The notes beneath the pieces are model-generated. The model did no database searches. It was not told the origin of the DNA and worked only from the letters and a program-made list of their open reading frames with translations. DNA of 53,172 nt from contig SVUD01000008.1 of the NCBI GenBank assembly GCA_015063445.1, positions 1-53,172 on the forward strand, written 5' to 3'. Made by a program: the position numbers and the translations under genes. Of this stretch, positions 18,449-27,541 are shown piece after piece. Source of the DNA: Oscillospiraceae bacterium. GTDB taxonomy: Bacteria; Bacillota_A; Clostridia; Oscillospirales; CAG-272. Every line of letters begins with the position of its first letter. Position 1 is the stretch's first letter.

Positions 18449-19203
18449 TGAATACCGAGGACGAGCTTTTATACAAAAGATTTATCGAGCTTTCGAGAAA
18501 AAGCGACAACGGATACTTTCTTTTTTCCGATTTTCTCGGTCTGAGTGAGCAATCTGTGTTCAATGAGGCAAAGCTTAAGTTTGGCAGAGGACGGTACACT
18601 GTTTTCGGCGGCGCTGAGGGCTGCGAAAGAGTGATGATAAGGTTCGGCGATCCCGAGGAGCTTGGATACGAGGAGCCCTTCCCTATAAAAATCATTCTCG
18701 TAGAGCCAAAAGCCCCCAAATTTGCCGATAAGCTTACGCATAGAGATTTTCTCGGGGCAATACTTAACCTCGGAATTGAACGAAAGGCTATCGGCGATAT
18801 CGTCATTATTGACAATTCGGGGTACGTTTTCGTCAAGGACGATATAGCTGACTACGTTGCCTCATCTCTCGAAAAAATAAAGAGAACCGACGTAAAGACC
18901 TCGGTTACCGATTCGCTCCCCGATACAGAGCTTTTTAAGACGGAAAGACGCTCAATACAGCTTACCTCCGAGCGCATAGACGCGGCTATATCAAAAATTT
19001 ACTCCATATCGCGTGATGAATCACTCTCGCTATTTAAAAAACGTCTCGTTTTCGTTTCGGGCAGGGTATGCGAAAACAACTCTTACACTCCGAAGGAAAA
19101 CGACGTAATAAGCGTCAGAGGCTACGGCAGATTTATATACCGCTCTCCTGTCAGTACGTCAAGAAAAGGAAAGCTCAACGTTGAGGTTGACGTTTACGTT
19201 TAG
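18448..19203 (+). CDS. YlmH-like S4-domain RNA-binding protein
   Basis: A 251-aa protein of the YlmH family, whose members carry a ferredoxin-like N-terminal region and a C-terminal S4 RNA-binding domain. Here the middle region reads DFLGAILNLGIERKAIGDIVI (spanning about 109-129), a family signature, and the S4 domain occupies about residues 170-245 (ERIDAAISKIYSISRDESL onward). YlmH is linked to cell division and, more recently, to ribosome quality control. In many Firmicutes it sits next to sepF and yggS; here those genes are 9 kb away. Confidence 0.88.
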   Translation: MNTEDELLYKRFIELSRKSDNGYFLFSDFLGLSEQSVFNEAKLKFGRGRYTVFGGAEGCERVMIRFGDPEELGYEEPFPIKIILVEPKAPKFADKLTHRDFLGAILNLGIERKAIGDIVIIDNSGYVFVKDDIADYVASSLEKIKRTDVKTSVTDSLPDTELFKTERRSIQLTSERIDAAISKIYSISRDESLSLFKKRLVFVSGRVCENNSYTPKENDVISVRGYGRFIYRSPVSTSRKGKLNVEVDVYV

Positions 19204-19241
19204 CTCGATTTCAAGCGGTTCCAAATCGCTAAAAACTCCCG

Positions 19242-19425
19242 AAAAATGGTACTAATCAAAGATAAATCTCTTATTTTATAAGAAAAAACAGTAGATTTCA
19301 GCTTCTTTCACTGTAAAAAGCATTTACGCTTTTACAACCAAAAGGGCTTCAATCTACTGTTTTTTTATTTTGTTTTAACGTTTTTGATATTTTAATCGTC
19401 AAAAATGGTACTATTTAAAGATAAA
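19242..19425. repeat. Direct repeats flanking a nested hairpin (small repeat element or structured RNA)
   Basis: AAAAATGGTACTA followed by AAAGATAAA occurs at 19242-19266 and again at 19401-19425. Between them an outer stem (AAAACAGTAGATT near 19285 with AATCTACTGTTTT near 19355) encloses an inner hairpin (TGTAAAA/TTTTACA). The outer stem ends in a T-run and would terminate the ylmH-like transcript, and on the minus strand it could stop the converging lipoprotein transcript. Confidence 0.6.
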
Positions 19426-19457
19426 CCGCCGATTTTTATGGATTTTTCGGTAGTTTT

Positions 19458-19976
19458 TCAGTATGTTCTCAAGGATTTGCGCCAACCCTCAAACATTTCA
19501 AGATACTGACCAGATTCATCATTCGGGCAGCACATTTCAACGTACCACATATTATCCGGAGTTCCCAAAACCGTTACGTAGAAGAACGTCTCAAAATTAT
19601 TTTCACTGACGTAGTTGTATCTGAAATTATATTGACCGCTCTCTTCATAGTGCGTATAATAAAGCATACTCTTATCAAGCCCACGTCTTTCGATTATCGC
19701 ATCTACGTATTTCTCAGCCGTTGTTCCCACCTCGAGCTCAACCTTCTCTAAGAATTCATCCGTAATCTTCATTGCGCTGAATATTACGTTCATGGTTCTG
19801 CCCGAAAAGTAGAACTCGTAGTCCTCGCTCAGCTCGCGCTGCATAGTATTAGGCAAATAGAAGCTCAGTCCGTTCTCCTCATATTTAACATCCTCGAAAA
19901 TCGGTTTTTTAGAGCACGAGGCGAGCGAAAGTAAAAAGAGAACGCATATCAGAGTGAGAGATAATATTTTTTTCAT
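19458..19976 (-). CDS. Lipoprotein, unknown function (PsbP-like size)
   Basis: A 172-aa lipoprotein with signal peptide MKKILSLTLICVLFLLSLAS and lipobox LASC. The mature part begins with a segment (YEENGLSFYLPNTMQRE) reminiscent of proteins that start with a 'GFSIYLP' beta hairpin, and ends with MFEGWRKSLRTY. No function is known. AGGGGAGGA lies 6 bases before the ATG, overlapping the end of the upstream phosphatase gene, so it is the last gene of the pcrA transcript direction. Confidence 0.78.
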   Translation of the reverse strand: MKKILSLTLICVLFLLSLASCSKKPIFEDVKYEENGLSFYLPNTMQRELSEDYEFYFSGRTMNVIFSAMKITDEFLEKVELEVGTTAEKYVDAIIERRGLDKSMLYYTHYEESGQYNFRYNYVSENNFETFFYVTVLGTPDNMWYVEMCCPNDESGQYLEMFEGWRKSLRTY

Positions 19977-19977
19977 T

Positions 19978-20673
19978 TTATTCCTCCCCTATTTTTTCAT
20001 TTTCATTATTTATTATAACCGCAATTTCCTTCGCCTCGTTGACGGTCACTCTCGCTCCGTTTTCCAAAAGCTCGGCTACGTCACGGAATCCCCACGTCAC
20101 TCCGATAGCAATTTTGGCTCCGAAGTTTACTGCCGTTTTCATATCCGTTGAGGTATCGCCTACGTATGCCACTTCACTTGGATCGACCCCAAGTCTTTTA
20201 CAAATATCAATAGGCCAGTGCGCGTCGGGCTTCAATGGCATTCTTTCATTTGCGCCCTCAACAATATCGAATATATTTCCGAAGAAATGCGTGACAAGCT
20301 GCTTAACCGTTTTGTCGGGCTTGTTGGATATAACGGCAAGCTTGATTTTCTTTTCCGAAAGCTCATTCACAAGAGGAACTATTCCGTTGTAAGGCTCTGT
20401 CAGATACAAAGGAGAGTCGTCATATTCCTTAACGTAGCTTTCAAGAATTTTCTCGCATATTTCTTTCGTTTTTTCCTCACTCAAATCGAAGCCGCGCGAT
20501 GACAAAACGTTCGTCACAAGCTTTCTCGCTCCGTTGCCTACGAAAACCTTTGTTTCATCTTCGCTTATCTCCGAAATACCGTAGGGAGCTGTGTTTTTAT
20601 TTATGTAATATCTTATCGAATTTAAGGTGTTGAGCAATGTCCCATCAAGGTCAAAAAGACACGCTTTTATCAT
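19978..20673 (-). CDS. HAD-IA phosphatase, phosphoglycolate phosphatase/PpaX-like
   Basis: A 231-aa soluble phosphatase. Motif I is CLFDLDGTLLNTLNSI (nucleophile Asp9, Asp11), motif II is LAVISNKPD, motif III the Lys of LKPDAHWP, and motif IV is AYVGDTSTDMKTA. This pattern fits Gph or PpaX. I place the start at 20673 because GAAAGG lies about 11 bases upstream and the protein then begins directly with motif I; a longer in-frame version would run into pcrA. It follows pcrA by 31 bp. Confidence 0.88.
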   Translation of the reverse strand: MIKACLFDLDGTLLNTLNSIRYYINKNTAPYGISEISEDETKVFVGNGARKLVTNVLSSRGFDLSEEKTKEICEKILESYVKEYDDSPLYLTEPYNGIVPLVNELSEKKIKLAVISNKPDKTVKQLVTHFFGNIFDIVEGANERMPLKPDAHWPIDICKRLGVDPSEVAYVGDTSTDMKTAVNFGAKIAIGVTWGFRDVAELLENGARVTVNEAKEIAVIINNENEKIGEE

Positions 20674-20704
20674 ATTTTGTAAACCTTTCTTTTCATATGG
20701 TGCA

Positions 20705-23113
20705 TTATTTCTTTGTGAGCTTAGCAAAAGTAGCCATAAGCTTTTTCTTTCCAAAGGATTCAAAATCCACTTCATAAAGAACATCTCCGCCCATATCCTT
20801 TGCGCTCACTATAACTCCGTCTCCGAACACGCTATGTGTAACTGCGCATCCCGGATTTAACTTTTCTATACCGAAAGCCGCCGCTCCCGATCGTTTGTTT
20901 GGGTAAATATCGGGGGCTCTCTTTATCTCCGAATGCGCATTGTTATAGCGTCTGTTATAGGCGGATTCGCCGTAAAACGACACACGGGCACGGGGTGGCT
21001 CTCTGCGGGGCATATCATTTTCCATAAGCGAGTCGGGTATTTCCCTTCTCACAAACGAAGAGAGCATATTGTAATTGGTTTTTCCGTACATCATTCTGTT
21101 TTTCGCATAAGTAATATACAGCTTATCTTTAGCACGGGTTATGGCTACGTACGCAAGACGGCGCTCTTCACTAAGCTCCTCCTCGTCACGCATATTCTGC
21201 TCCGACGGAAAAATTCCGTCCTCCATTCCGGCAAGAAATACAATGGGAAACTCAAGACCCTTTGCGGAATGCACCGTCATCATTACCACGGCATCCGCAT
21301 TCTCGTCATATTTATCTACGTCACTTACGAGGGCAACGTCCTCAAGATAACCCGAAAGGGTAGGCTCCGTGTCAGATTCCTCGCATCTTTTTTCATATTC
21401 GAGCGCACCGGCTATAAGCTCGTTGACGTTATCTCTCTTACCCTCACCCTCGAAGCCTTCCGCGATAAGCATATCGCTGTATCCGCTTCTTTCAAAAACT
21501 CGGGTGATTATATCCGAGGGCTTTCCGCCCTCGCGAGCGACGCCGTCCAGCATATCCGTGAACGCCTTCAATCTGTCAGCACTCTTCGCAAGAGCGACGT
21601 ACTCGCCCGAGCGCCTCATCACCTCGTACATTGAAAGACCTTCCGCGTTGGCAATATCTTCTATCGCCTCAACGGTAGCCGCGCCGATTTTTCTTTTCGG
21701 CTCGTTTATTATTCTCTTGAGTCTAAGCGAATCGCTCTCGGTGTTGATTACCGAAAGATACGCAATCATATCACGTATTTCCTTACGGTCGTAGAAGCGT
21801 GTTCCTCCTAATATCCTATAAGGCACACCGCTCTTTGCGAAGGTCGTTTCAAGAGATCTCGCAAGCTCGTTAACTCTGTAAAGGATTGCGTAATCCGAGT
21901 ATTTTTTCCCATGATTGCGAACGCCTTGATTGATTTTTTCGATGATGTATCTGCCCTCTTCGTTCTGATCGGCAGCCTCTCTTACGGTGATCTTCTCGCC
22001 ACGCCCCTTCTCGCTCCAAAGGCTCTTGTCGTGTCTCTTTTCATTATTATGAATTATGGAGTTAGCGGCCTCAAGTATGGTCTCGGTAGAGCGATAATTC
22101 TGCTCAAGCTTGACCACTGTCGCCTCGGGATAGGTCTTATCAAAATTAAGTATATTTTCAATCGTAGCTCCGCGGAAACGGTATATACTCTGATCATCGT
22201 CTCCCACTACCATTATATTTTTATGCTTTGCCGCAAGTATTTCCGTAAGAACGAACTGAGCGTAGTTTGTATCCTGGTACTCATCTACGAGTATATATTT
22301 GAATTTATTCTGATAATACTCTCTTACGTCGGGGTGATTATTTAAAAGCGTAACGGTCTGCATGATTATATCATCAAAATCGACCGCATTGTTTTTCATC
22401 ATACGCTCGGTATACAGCGCATAGATCTTCTGAATGTCACGGCTTCTCGGATCGTGCGTCAATTCAAACTCATCAGCCGTGATAAGCTTGTCCTTTGATC
22501 TGCTGATAACTCCGGCAACCGATTTCGGCGAAAGCTTTTTCTCGTCAATATCAAGGTCTCTCATGCATTGTATTATCATTCGCTTCGAGTCGTCGGTATC
22601 ATAAATCGAAAATCCGTTGCGGTAACCGAGACGCTCACCGTATTTACGAAGTATTCTCAAGCACACCGAGTGAAACGTTCCCGCCCATATAGAATCGGTA
22701 AGCGATTTATCTTCGAAAGCCAACGAGAGTCTTTCCTTCATCTCATTTGCCGCCTTATTCGTGAACGTTATAGCAAGAACCGACCACGGAGGACAAGGCT
22801 CGGTTATAAATTCGGGTAGTATTTCCTCTATATCCGAAGATGAAAGGTCCAGCGCCCCCCTAAGAGCAAGCACAGTCTCCTCGGTCACGGTGTCAGGAAC
22901 GGCATCCGAAAGATAAGCGTTACCGTATTTTATCAAGTACGCGATGCGGTTTACAAGCACCGTGGTTTTACCGCTTCCGGCGCCCGCAAGCACAAGAAGC
23001 GGACCTCTTAGCGTAAAAACCGCCCTGCGCTGCTCTTTGTTCAATTTTTCCGCGAAAACCTTATCAAAAAGAGCCCTTTTCGCATTAATATATTCAACAC
23101 CTAAATTCAACAT
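20705..23113 (-). CDS. pcrA: ATP-dependent DNA helicase PcrA (UvrD/Rep family)
   Basis: An 802-aa superfamily 1A 3'-5' helicase for repair and for clearing proteins from DNA. Landmarks are the Q motif LNKEQRRAV, Walker A AGAGSGKTT (residues 43-51), Walker B DEYQDTN, GDDDQSIYRFRGA, QNYRST, and VMMTVHSAKGLEFPIVF near the C-terminal third. The C-terminus has the PcrA-type extension with a small beta domain (HSVFGDGVI) that in relatives contacts RNA polymerase. GGAGCG precedes the start. The upstream 458 bp carry DnaA-box-like sites. Confidence 0.96.
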   Translation of the reverse strand: MLNLGVEYINAKRALFDKVFAEKLNKEQRRAVFTLRGPLLVLAGAGSGKTTVLVNRIAYLIKYGNAYLSDAVPDTVTEETVLALRGALDLSSSDIEEILPEFITEPCPPWSVLAITFTNKAANEMKERLSLAFEDKSLTDSIWAGTFHSVCLRILRKYGERLGYRNGFSIYDTDDSKRMIIQCMRDLDIDEKKLSPKSVAGVISRSKDKLITADEFELTHDPRSRDIQKIYALYTERMMKNNAVDFDDIIMQTVTLLNNHPDVREYYQNKFKYILVDEYQDTNYAQFVLTEILAAKHKNIMVVGDDDQSIYRFRGATIENILNFDKTYPEATVVKLEQNYRSTETILEAANSIIHNNEKRHDKSLWSEKGRGEKITVREAADQNEEGRYIIEKINQGVRNHGKKYSDYAILYRVNELARSLETTFAKSGVPYRILGGTRFYDRKEIRDMIAYLSVINTESDSLRLKRIINEPKRKIGAATVEAIEDIANAEGLSMYEVMRRSGEYVALAKSADRLKAFTDMLDGVAREGGKPSDIITRVFERSGYSDMLIAEGFEGEGKRDNVNELIAGALEYEKRCEESDTEPTLSGYLEDVALVSDVDKYDENADAVVMMTVHSAKGLEFPIVFLAGMEDGIFPSEQNMRDEEELSEERRLAYVAITRAKDKLYITYAKNRMMYGKTNYNMLSSFVRREIPDSLMENDMPRREPPRARVSFYGESAYNRRYNNAHSEIKRAPDIYPNKRSGAAAFGIEKLNPGCAVTHSVFGDGVIVSAKDMGGDVLYEVDFESFGKKKLMATFAKLTKK

Positions 23114-23571
23114 AAACGCTCCTCTTACAATGCGTCTTTATCTATCAAAGAGAAAATTCGTAAAAATTACTATCATTTTTCGAGTCTCTTCTTTTAACAA
23201 TATCTTGTATCACTAAAATCAAAGTCTGTGAAGCTTGAAAACGATTATTCTTTTCAATTATTTTTGACACTTGTCCGTCATCGATGCTTTCATAGTTTTC
23301 CACACCGACTTTGGTGGACATAGTGGAAAAGTTTGGTTAAAAAAGCTTGATTTGTCAAGCGGTTTGAGAGTTTTGAAGCTTTTGCAGCGAGTTATCCACA
23401 GTTTCGAATGTGGAAAATGTGGAAAACTTCTCCCACGCATTTTTTATCCTTTTTCCGTTTTTTGACGTCTTTTCTATCAATTCAAGCAGTTTTGCGTTCA
23501 AAAAACGGCTTATTTTTTCTGCCCGTGTTTTTTGAGTTTTTTATTCGTATAAACGACGAATGATTTTCGTC
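23114..23571. other. 458-bp intergenic region upstream of pcrA
   Basis: This gap between the ygiQ stop and the pcrA start is AT-rich and has no convincing gene. It contains the DnaA-box-like cluster at 23296-23426 and an inverted pair TTTTCCAC/GTGGAAAA that can fold. The pcrA promoter presumably lies between 23114 and 23250 but was not resolved. Confidence 0.6.
23296..23426. promoter_or_regulatory. Cluster of DnaA-box-like 9-mers
   Basis: A perfect consensus DnaA box TTATCCACA is at 23392-23400. Near matches are TTTTCCACA (23296-23304) and two directly adjacent copies of TGTGGAAAA (23409-23417 and 23418-23426), and AGTGGAAAA (23322-23330) is a weaker match. Such clustering is typical of origins or DnaA-regulated regions. 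No dnaA or dnaN is nearby, so this is more likely a DnaA-titration or regulatory site than oriC. Confidence 0.5.
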
Positions 23572-25617
23572 TTAATGACGCTTTTTTGACTTTTTTGCGC
23601 TCGGACGAGCCATTTTATCAGCTTCCCTGCGAATTCTCGCGGCATCGCTTCCGAAAACTCTCTGAAGCTTATCCGTTTTTGTTCTCTTCACGGTATTTTT
23701 TGCGGGCGCTTTTGCGTTATTCCCCGTTTTGCCGCCATGAGAAGTCCTCTTTTTCGAAGTGTCGGTCGCACGCTTTTGGTTGTTCTTTGTATACGAGCTT
23801 TTGTCAACCCCTCTGAATGCGGGACGAACGAGACACTCGGGACCGTTACCTATAAGGTCCTCTCTTCCCGCAAGCTTAAGCGCCTCTCTTACGAGATTGG
23901 CGTTCTCGGGTCTCGAATACTGAAGCAAGGCTCTTTGAAGCTGCTTCTCGTGATAATCTGTGGTAACGCTAACACGCTTGCCTGTCATCGGGTGTATACC
24001 CGTGTAATACATAACCGTAGAAATCGTTCCTGGTGTGGGATAGAAATCCTGCACCTGCTCGGGAGAATATCCCCATTTCTTAAGCCATACCGCCATATCC
24101 ACGGCATCCTTCATAGTAGAGCCCGGGTGACTTGACATAAGATACGGCACAAGATACTGCTCAAGCCCCGCCTCTCGACAAAGCTCAAAATATTTCTTTC
24201 TAAACGCCTCGTACACTTCAATGCTCGGCTTACCCATCATCATAAGAGCATTATTTGCGCAATGCTCGGGGGCAACCTTAAGCTGTCCCGAAACGTGATC
24301 CTTTACAAGCTTTCTGAAAAATGCGTCGCTCTCATCGTACATAAGATAATCAAAGCGTATTCCCGAGCGTATAAACACCTTTTTGATGCCCTTTATCTTT
24401 TCAATCTCGGAGAGCATATCCATATACTCGGTGTGATCGACTCGCAAATTCTTACACGGAGTGGGCGCTAAGCACTTTTTATTAGGACAAACGCCGCCCT
24501 CAAGCTGCTTTTCACAGGCGGGATAACGAAAGTTTGCCGTAGGTCCTCCAACGTCGTTAATATACCCCTTGAAATCGGGCATAGAGGCAATTATCTCTGC
24601 CTCTTTAATTACACTCTCGGCGCTTCTCGATCTGACCTCTCTGCCCTGATGAAAGGCAATGGCGCAGAAATTACACGCCCCGAAGCAACCTCTGTTGTGA
24701 GTTATCGAGAATTTGACCTCGGTTATCGAGGGTACGCCTCCGAGAGCGTCGTAATCGGGGTGATAATCTCTTGCGTACGGTAAAGAATACACACGGTCAA
24801 GCTCTTCTCTTTCAAGAGGAGGCATGGGAGGGTTCTGCACAAGCATCTTATCGCCGTAATACTCTACGATAGCCTTCCCCTTTACCGAATCGGTGTTTCT
24901 GTACTGCGTGGCAAACGCCCTTGCGTACGCCTCTTTATCTGTTTTCAGAACGTCGTAATCGTACGTTTCCTGATACTCGTAATTGATTTTCTCGTCCTTT
25001 TTTGAAAGATATACCGTTCCGCGAACGTCACGTATCTTCTTGATCGGAACACCCTTATCAAGAAGCTTTGCTATTCTTATAAGTATATTTTCTCCCATAC
25101 CGTACGTAAGAAGGTCGGCTCTCGAATCCACGAGAATGCTTCTGCGCACCTTGTCATCCCAATAGTCATAATGCGCAAATCGGCGAAGTGACGCCTCAAG
25201 TCCTCCTATTATAATAGGAACGTCGCCGTACGCCTCTCTTATTCTGTTACAGTATACTATCACCGCGCGATCGGGACGAGCGCCCATTTTTCCGCCTGCG
25301 GAATAATAGTCGTAGCTTCTCTTCTTTTTTGACACGGTATAGTGCGCAACCATGGAATCTATATTTCCCGAGGTTACCAAAAAGCCAAGACGCGGTCTGC
25401 CGAAGCGCATAAAATCACTGCAGCTCTTGTAATCGGGCTGAGCGAGGATTGCTATTCTGTACCCCTCCGCCTCAAGCACTCGGCTTATAACGGAAACGCC
25501 AAATGAAGGATGGTCTACGTAAGAATCGCCCGTAACGTAAACAAAATCCACTTCCGCCCAATTTCGCTCTTTAACATCATTCATATTGACCGGCAAAAAA
25601 TCTTTTCTGTCCTTCAT
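23572..25617 (-). CDS. YgiQ family radical SAM protein
   Basis: A 681-aa B12-independent-looking radical SAM protein of the UPF0313/YgiQ family. It has an N-terminal domain with DSYVDHPSFGVSVISRVLE, then the radical SAM cluster motif CFGACNFC (Cys at about residues 311, 315 and 318), and a basic disordered tail rich in Lys/Arg/Ser. The reaction is unknown. I place the start at 25617 because AAGAAAGGA lies about 9 bases upstream; an in-frame ATG 14 codons earlier falls in a palindrome and lacks a binding site. Confidence 0.9.
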   Translation of the reverse strand: MKDRKDFLPVNMNDVKERNWAEVDFVYVTGDSYVDHPSFGVSVISRVLEAEGYRIAILAQPDYKSCSDFMRFGRPRLGFLVTSGNIDSMVAHYTVSKKKRSYDYYSAGGKMGARPDRAVIVYCNRIREAYGDVPIIIGGLEASLRRFAHYDYWDDKVRRSILVDSRADLLTYGMGENILIRIAKLLDKGVPIKKIRDVRGTVYLSKKDEKINYEYQETYDYDVLKTDKEAYARAFATQYRNTDSVKGKAIVEYYGDKMLVQNPPMPPLEREELDRVYSLPYARDYHPDYDALGGVPSITEVKFSITHNRGCFGACNFCAIAFHQGREVRSRSAESVIKEAEIIASMPDFKGYINDVGGPTANFRYPACEKQLEGGVCPNKKCLAPTPCKNLRVDHTEYMDMLSEIEKIKGIKKVFIRSGIRFDYLMYDESDAFFRKLVKDHVSGQLKVAPEHCANNALMMMGKPSIEVYEAFRKKYFELCREAGLEQYLVPYLMSSHPGSTMKDAVDMAVWLKKWGYSPEQVQDFYPTPGTISTVMYYTGIHPMTGKRVSVTTDYHEKQLQRALLQYSRPENANLVREALKLAGREDLIGNGPECLVRPAFRGVDKSSYTKNNQKRATDTSKKRTSHGGKTGNNAKAPAKNTVKRTKTDKLQRVFGSDAARIRREADKMARPSAKKSKKRH

Positions 25618-25640
25618 TTTAGTTTTCCTTTCTTGTGTTT

Positions 25641-25658
25641 TGACAACTTTTGTTGTCA
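25641..25658. promoter_or_regulatory. Perfect inverted repeat upstream of ygiQ
   Basis: TGACAAC and GTTGTCA are separated by TTTT, between the hisS terminator and the ygiQ start. It could be an operator or a short 5'-UTR hairpin. Confidence 0.4.
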
Positions 25659-25676
25659 TTTAGGTTTAATTTATCA

Positions 25677-25720
25677 AAAAGTGCTGTTGCAAATCAACTT
25701 TTTTGTAACAGCACTTTTAA
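25677..25720 (-). terminator. Terminator of the mrnC-hisS transcript
   Basis: AAAAGTGCTGTT and AACAGCACTTTT form a 12-bp stem with a loop of about 18 bases just past the hisS stop, and the minus strand continues into a U-rich stretch. Confidence 0.8.
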
Positions 25721-25723
25721 ATA

Positions 25724-26965
25724 TTATATAGTGAAGTTATCAAGCTCGACCTCTGTCTGAGTGCCGTCCTTCATATTTCTGAGCTGAGCGCGTCCGGACT
25801 CAATCTCGGAGTCACCGATGATGAGCGTATATTCAGCGCCGATCTTGTTTGCGTATTTCATCTGTGCCTTAAGGCTTCTTCCGACTATATCGCATTCGCA
25901 GATCTTACCCTCTCTGCGAAGTCGCTCCGTTATCTCAAGTCCCTTAACCTGCGCCGACTCTCCGAGAGCCGCAACGTAAATGGTGGGAGTGGGAACGAAA
26001 ATATTATCAAGTCCCTGCTCCTTCATCGCAAGGATTATACGGGTAATACCCATACCGAAGCCCATACCGGAGAGCTTAGGTCCGCCAAGAGACTCAACGA
26101 GTCCGTCGTAGCGTCCGCCTCCGCAAACGGTAGACTGTGCGCCAATGCCCTCTGCGATAAACTCAAAGACGGCACCCGTGTAGTAATCAAGTCCCCTTAC
26201 GATAGAAGAATCTACCTCGTATTCAATGCCCATAGCGTCAAGTGAGCGCTTAAGCATATCGAACTTTGATTCACAAGAATCGCAAAGGTGGTCAACCGTC
26301 TTGGGAGCGTCCTTCGCTATCTCATGGCAATCGGGATTTTTGCAATCAAGAAGTCGCAACGGGTTCTTTCCAAGGCGTGTTTTACAGGTATCGCAAAGCT
26401 TCGCGCTGTGACTTTCGAAATAAGATACCAGCGCCGAGCGGTAAGCGGGTCTGCACTCCTTGCAGCCAATCGAATTTATATGAAGCTTTACGTTCTTAAG
26501 TCCGAGACGGCGTATAACCGAGGCAGCAAGCGATATTGCCGTTGCGTCGGATGCGGGACTCTCGGAGCCGAACATTTCCGTTCCAAACTGGAAGAATTCA
26601 CGGCTTCTGCCTGCCTGAGGCTTCTCGTGGCGGAAGCAGGAAATTATATAGTAATACTTGAGAGGCATCGTATCGGCAAACTTTCCGTTTTCGATAAGAG
26701 CTCTGGCAACGGATGCCGTACCCTCGGGACGAAGAGATATCGAGCGTCCCTCGTCTCTATCCTGGAAGGTATACATCTCCTTCTGAACAACGTCGGTGGT
26801 ATCGCCGACGCCTCTTACGAAAAGCTCGGTATTTTCAAAGGTGGGAGTTCTGATTTCGCCGTATCCGTACTTCTCGGCTTCCTCTCTCATAATTCCCTCT
26901 ATATAACGAAACAGGGGCGTTTCGTTAGGTAAAATATCCATTGTTCCTTTAATCTTCTGTATCAT
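25724..26965 (-). CDS. hisS: Histidyl-tRNA synthetase
   Basis: A 413-aa class II aminoacyl-tRNA synthetase that charges tRNA-His. Motif 1 lies in the N-terminal TPTFENTELFVRGVGDTTD region, motif 2 is FRHEKPQAGRSREFFQFG (about residues 110-130), and the His-specific signatures are RGLDYYTGAVFE and GGGRYDGLV. The C-terminal anticodon-binding domain begins near residue 325. The insertion between motifs holds four Cys pairs (CKECR, CDTCK, CKNPDC, CDSC), suggesting a zinc site. The ATG at 26965 has GGAGG 8 bases upstream. It overlaps mrnC by 17 bp. Confidence 0.95.
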   Translation of the reverse strand: MIQKIKGTMDILPNETPLFRYIEGIMREEAEKYGYGEIRTPTFENTELFVRGVGDTTDVVQKEMYTFQDRDEGRSISLRPEGTASVARALIENGKFADTMPLKYYYIISCFRHEKPQAGRSREFFQFGTEMFGSESPASDATAISLAASVIRRLGLKNVKLHINSIGCKECRPAYRSALVSYFESHSAKLCDTCKTRLGKNPLRLLDCKNPDCHEIAKDAPKTVDHLCDSCESKFDMLKRSLDAMGIEYEVDSSIVRGLDYYTGAVFEFIAEGIGAQSTVCGGGRYDGLVESLGGPKLSGMGFGMGITRIILAMKEQGLDNIFVPTPTIYVAALGESAQVKGLEITERLRREGKICECDIVGRSLKAQMKYANKIGAEYTLIIGDSEIESGRAQLRNMKDGTQTEVELDNFTI

Positions 26966-27362
26966 TTTCAAGACCTCCGTTTTCTCTGTGCGCTATATCA
27001 AGCAAATATTCTATCCTCTTCTCGTCGCCTATAAATGAAAGCATTCCGATAACCGCCTCAAATCCCGTTGCGGTTCTGTAATCCTTACCCGAAGCCCTCT
27101 TCGGCTTATTGAGGTGAGTTGAATTATATGCTCTTTTGAACACCTCGCGCTCGTCGTCGAGAAGCAAATTTTCTATTTTGGCGTAAGCCGCCGCCTGCGC
27201 CTCGGCGGTAACGTAACCAAGAGCAAGCTCGTTAAGCTCACCCGATTTTGACACACCGCGTTTTACAAGCATAGTTCTCACGTAGAGCGAGTGCCTTGCG
27301 TCGCCAACGTAGGATAAAGCCCCTACCGACGGCAACGCCGCGCCTATTATTTTCTCGTGCAT
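26949..27362 (-). CDS. mrnC: Mini-ribonuclease 3
   Basis: A 137-aa stand-alone RNase III catalytic domain without the double-stranded RNA-binding domain; relatives mature 23S rRNA ends. Signatures are LSYVGDARHSLYVR (residues 16-29, containing the first catalytic Asp), NSTHLNKPKRASGKDYRTAT and GFEAVIGMLSFIGD (second acidic site). AGAGG precedes the ATG. It is the first gene of a two-gene unit with hisS, read from a promoter that diverges from the yggS-sepF unit. Confidence 0.93.
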   Translation of the reverse strand: MHEKIIGAALPSVGALSYVGDARHSLYVRTMLVKRGVSKSGELNELALGYVTAEAQAAAYAKIENLLLDDEREVFKRAYNSTHLNKPKRASGKDYRTATGFEAVIGMLSFIGDEKRIEYLLDIAHRENGGLENDTED

Positions 27363-27402
27363 TTTGAACCTCTAAAACGTACAAATTTATTCCATTAGGG
27401 AT

Positions 27403-27431
27403 AGTATAGCAAATTTTCAGTCCAAAATCAA
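27403..27431 (-). promoter_or_regulatory. Sigma-A-like promoter of mrnC-hisS
   Basis: Minus-strand TTGATT (plus 27426-27431) and TATACT (27403-27408) are 17 bp apart, about 40 bases before the mrnC ATG. Confidence 0.65.
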
Positions 27432-27469
27432 TAGAAATTTTTTATTTTATCAAATATTTAATTTAATAC

Positions 27470-27499
27470 TTGAAATTCTGACTCCGTATGTGGTATAAT
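27470..27499 (+). promoter_or_regulatory. Sigma-A-like promoter of the yggS-sepF-lspA unit
   Basis: TTGAAA (27470-27475) and a perfect TATAAT (27494-27499) are 18 bp apart. The -10 box overlaps an in-frame upstream ATG (27488), which rules that ATG out as the gene start. Confidence 0.75.
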
Positions 27500-27541
27500 G
27501 GTAGTCGAAGAAATATATTTTGTGATCCGAGTGGTATTCAA

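Noticed and set aside
20933..21634. A 233-codon open frame on the plus strand inside pcrA
   Set aside because: Complement of a clear PcrA coding sequence with all helicase motifs; the translation looks like a shadow.
23114..23571. Chromosome origin (oriC)
   Set aside because: DnaA-like boxes are present, but there is no dnaA, dnaN or clear AT-rich unwinding element with the usual gene neighbours, so I keep it as a DnaA-site cluster only.
27488..27541. Upstream in-frame ATG for the YggS-type gene
   Set aside because: It overlaps the TATAAT -10 box, so it would not be in the transcript; the protein family length also fits the ATG at 27542.
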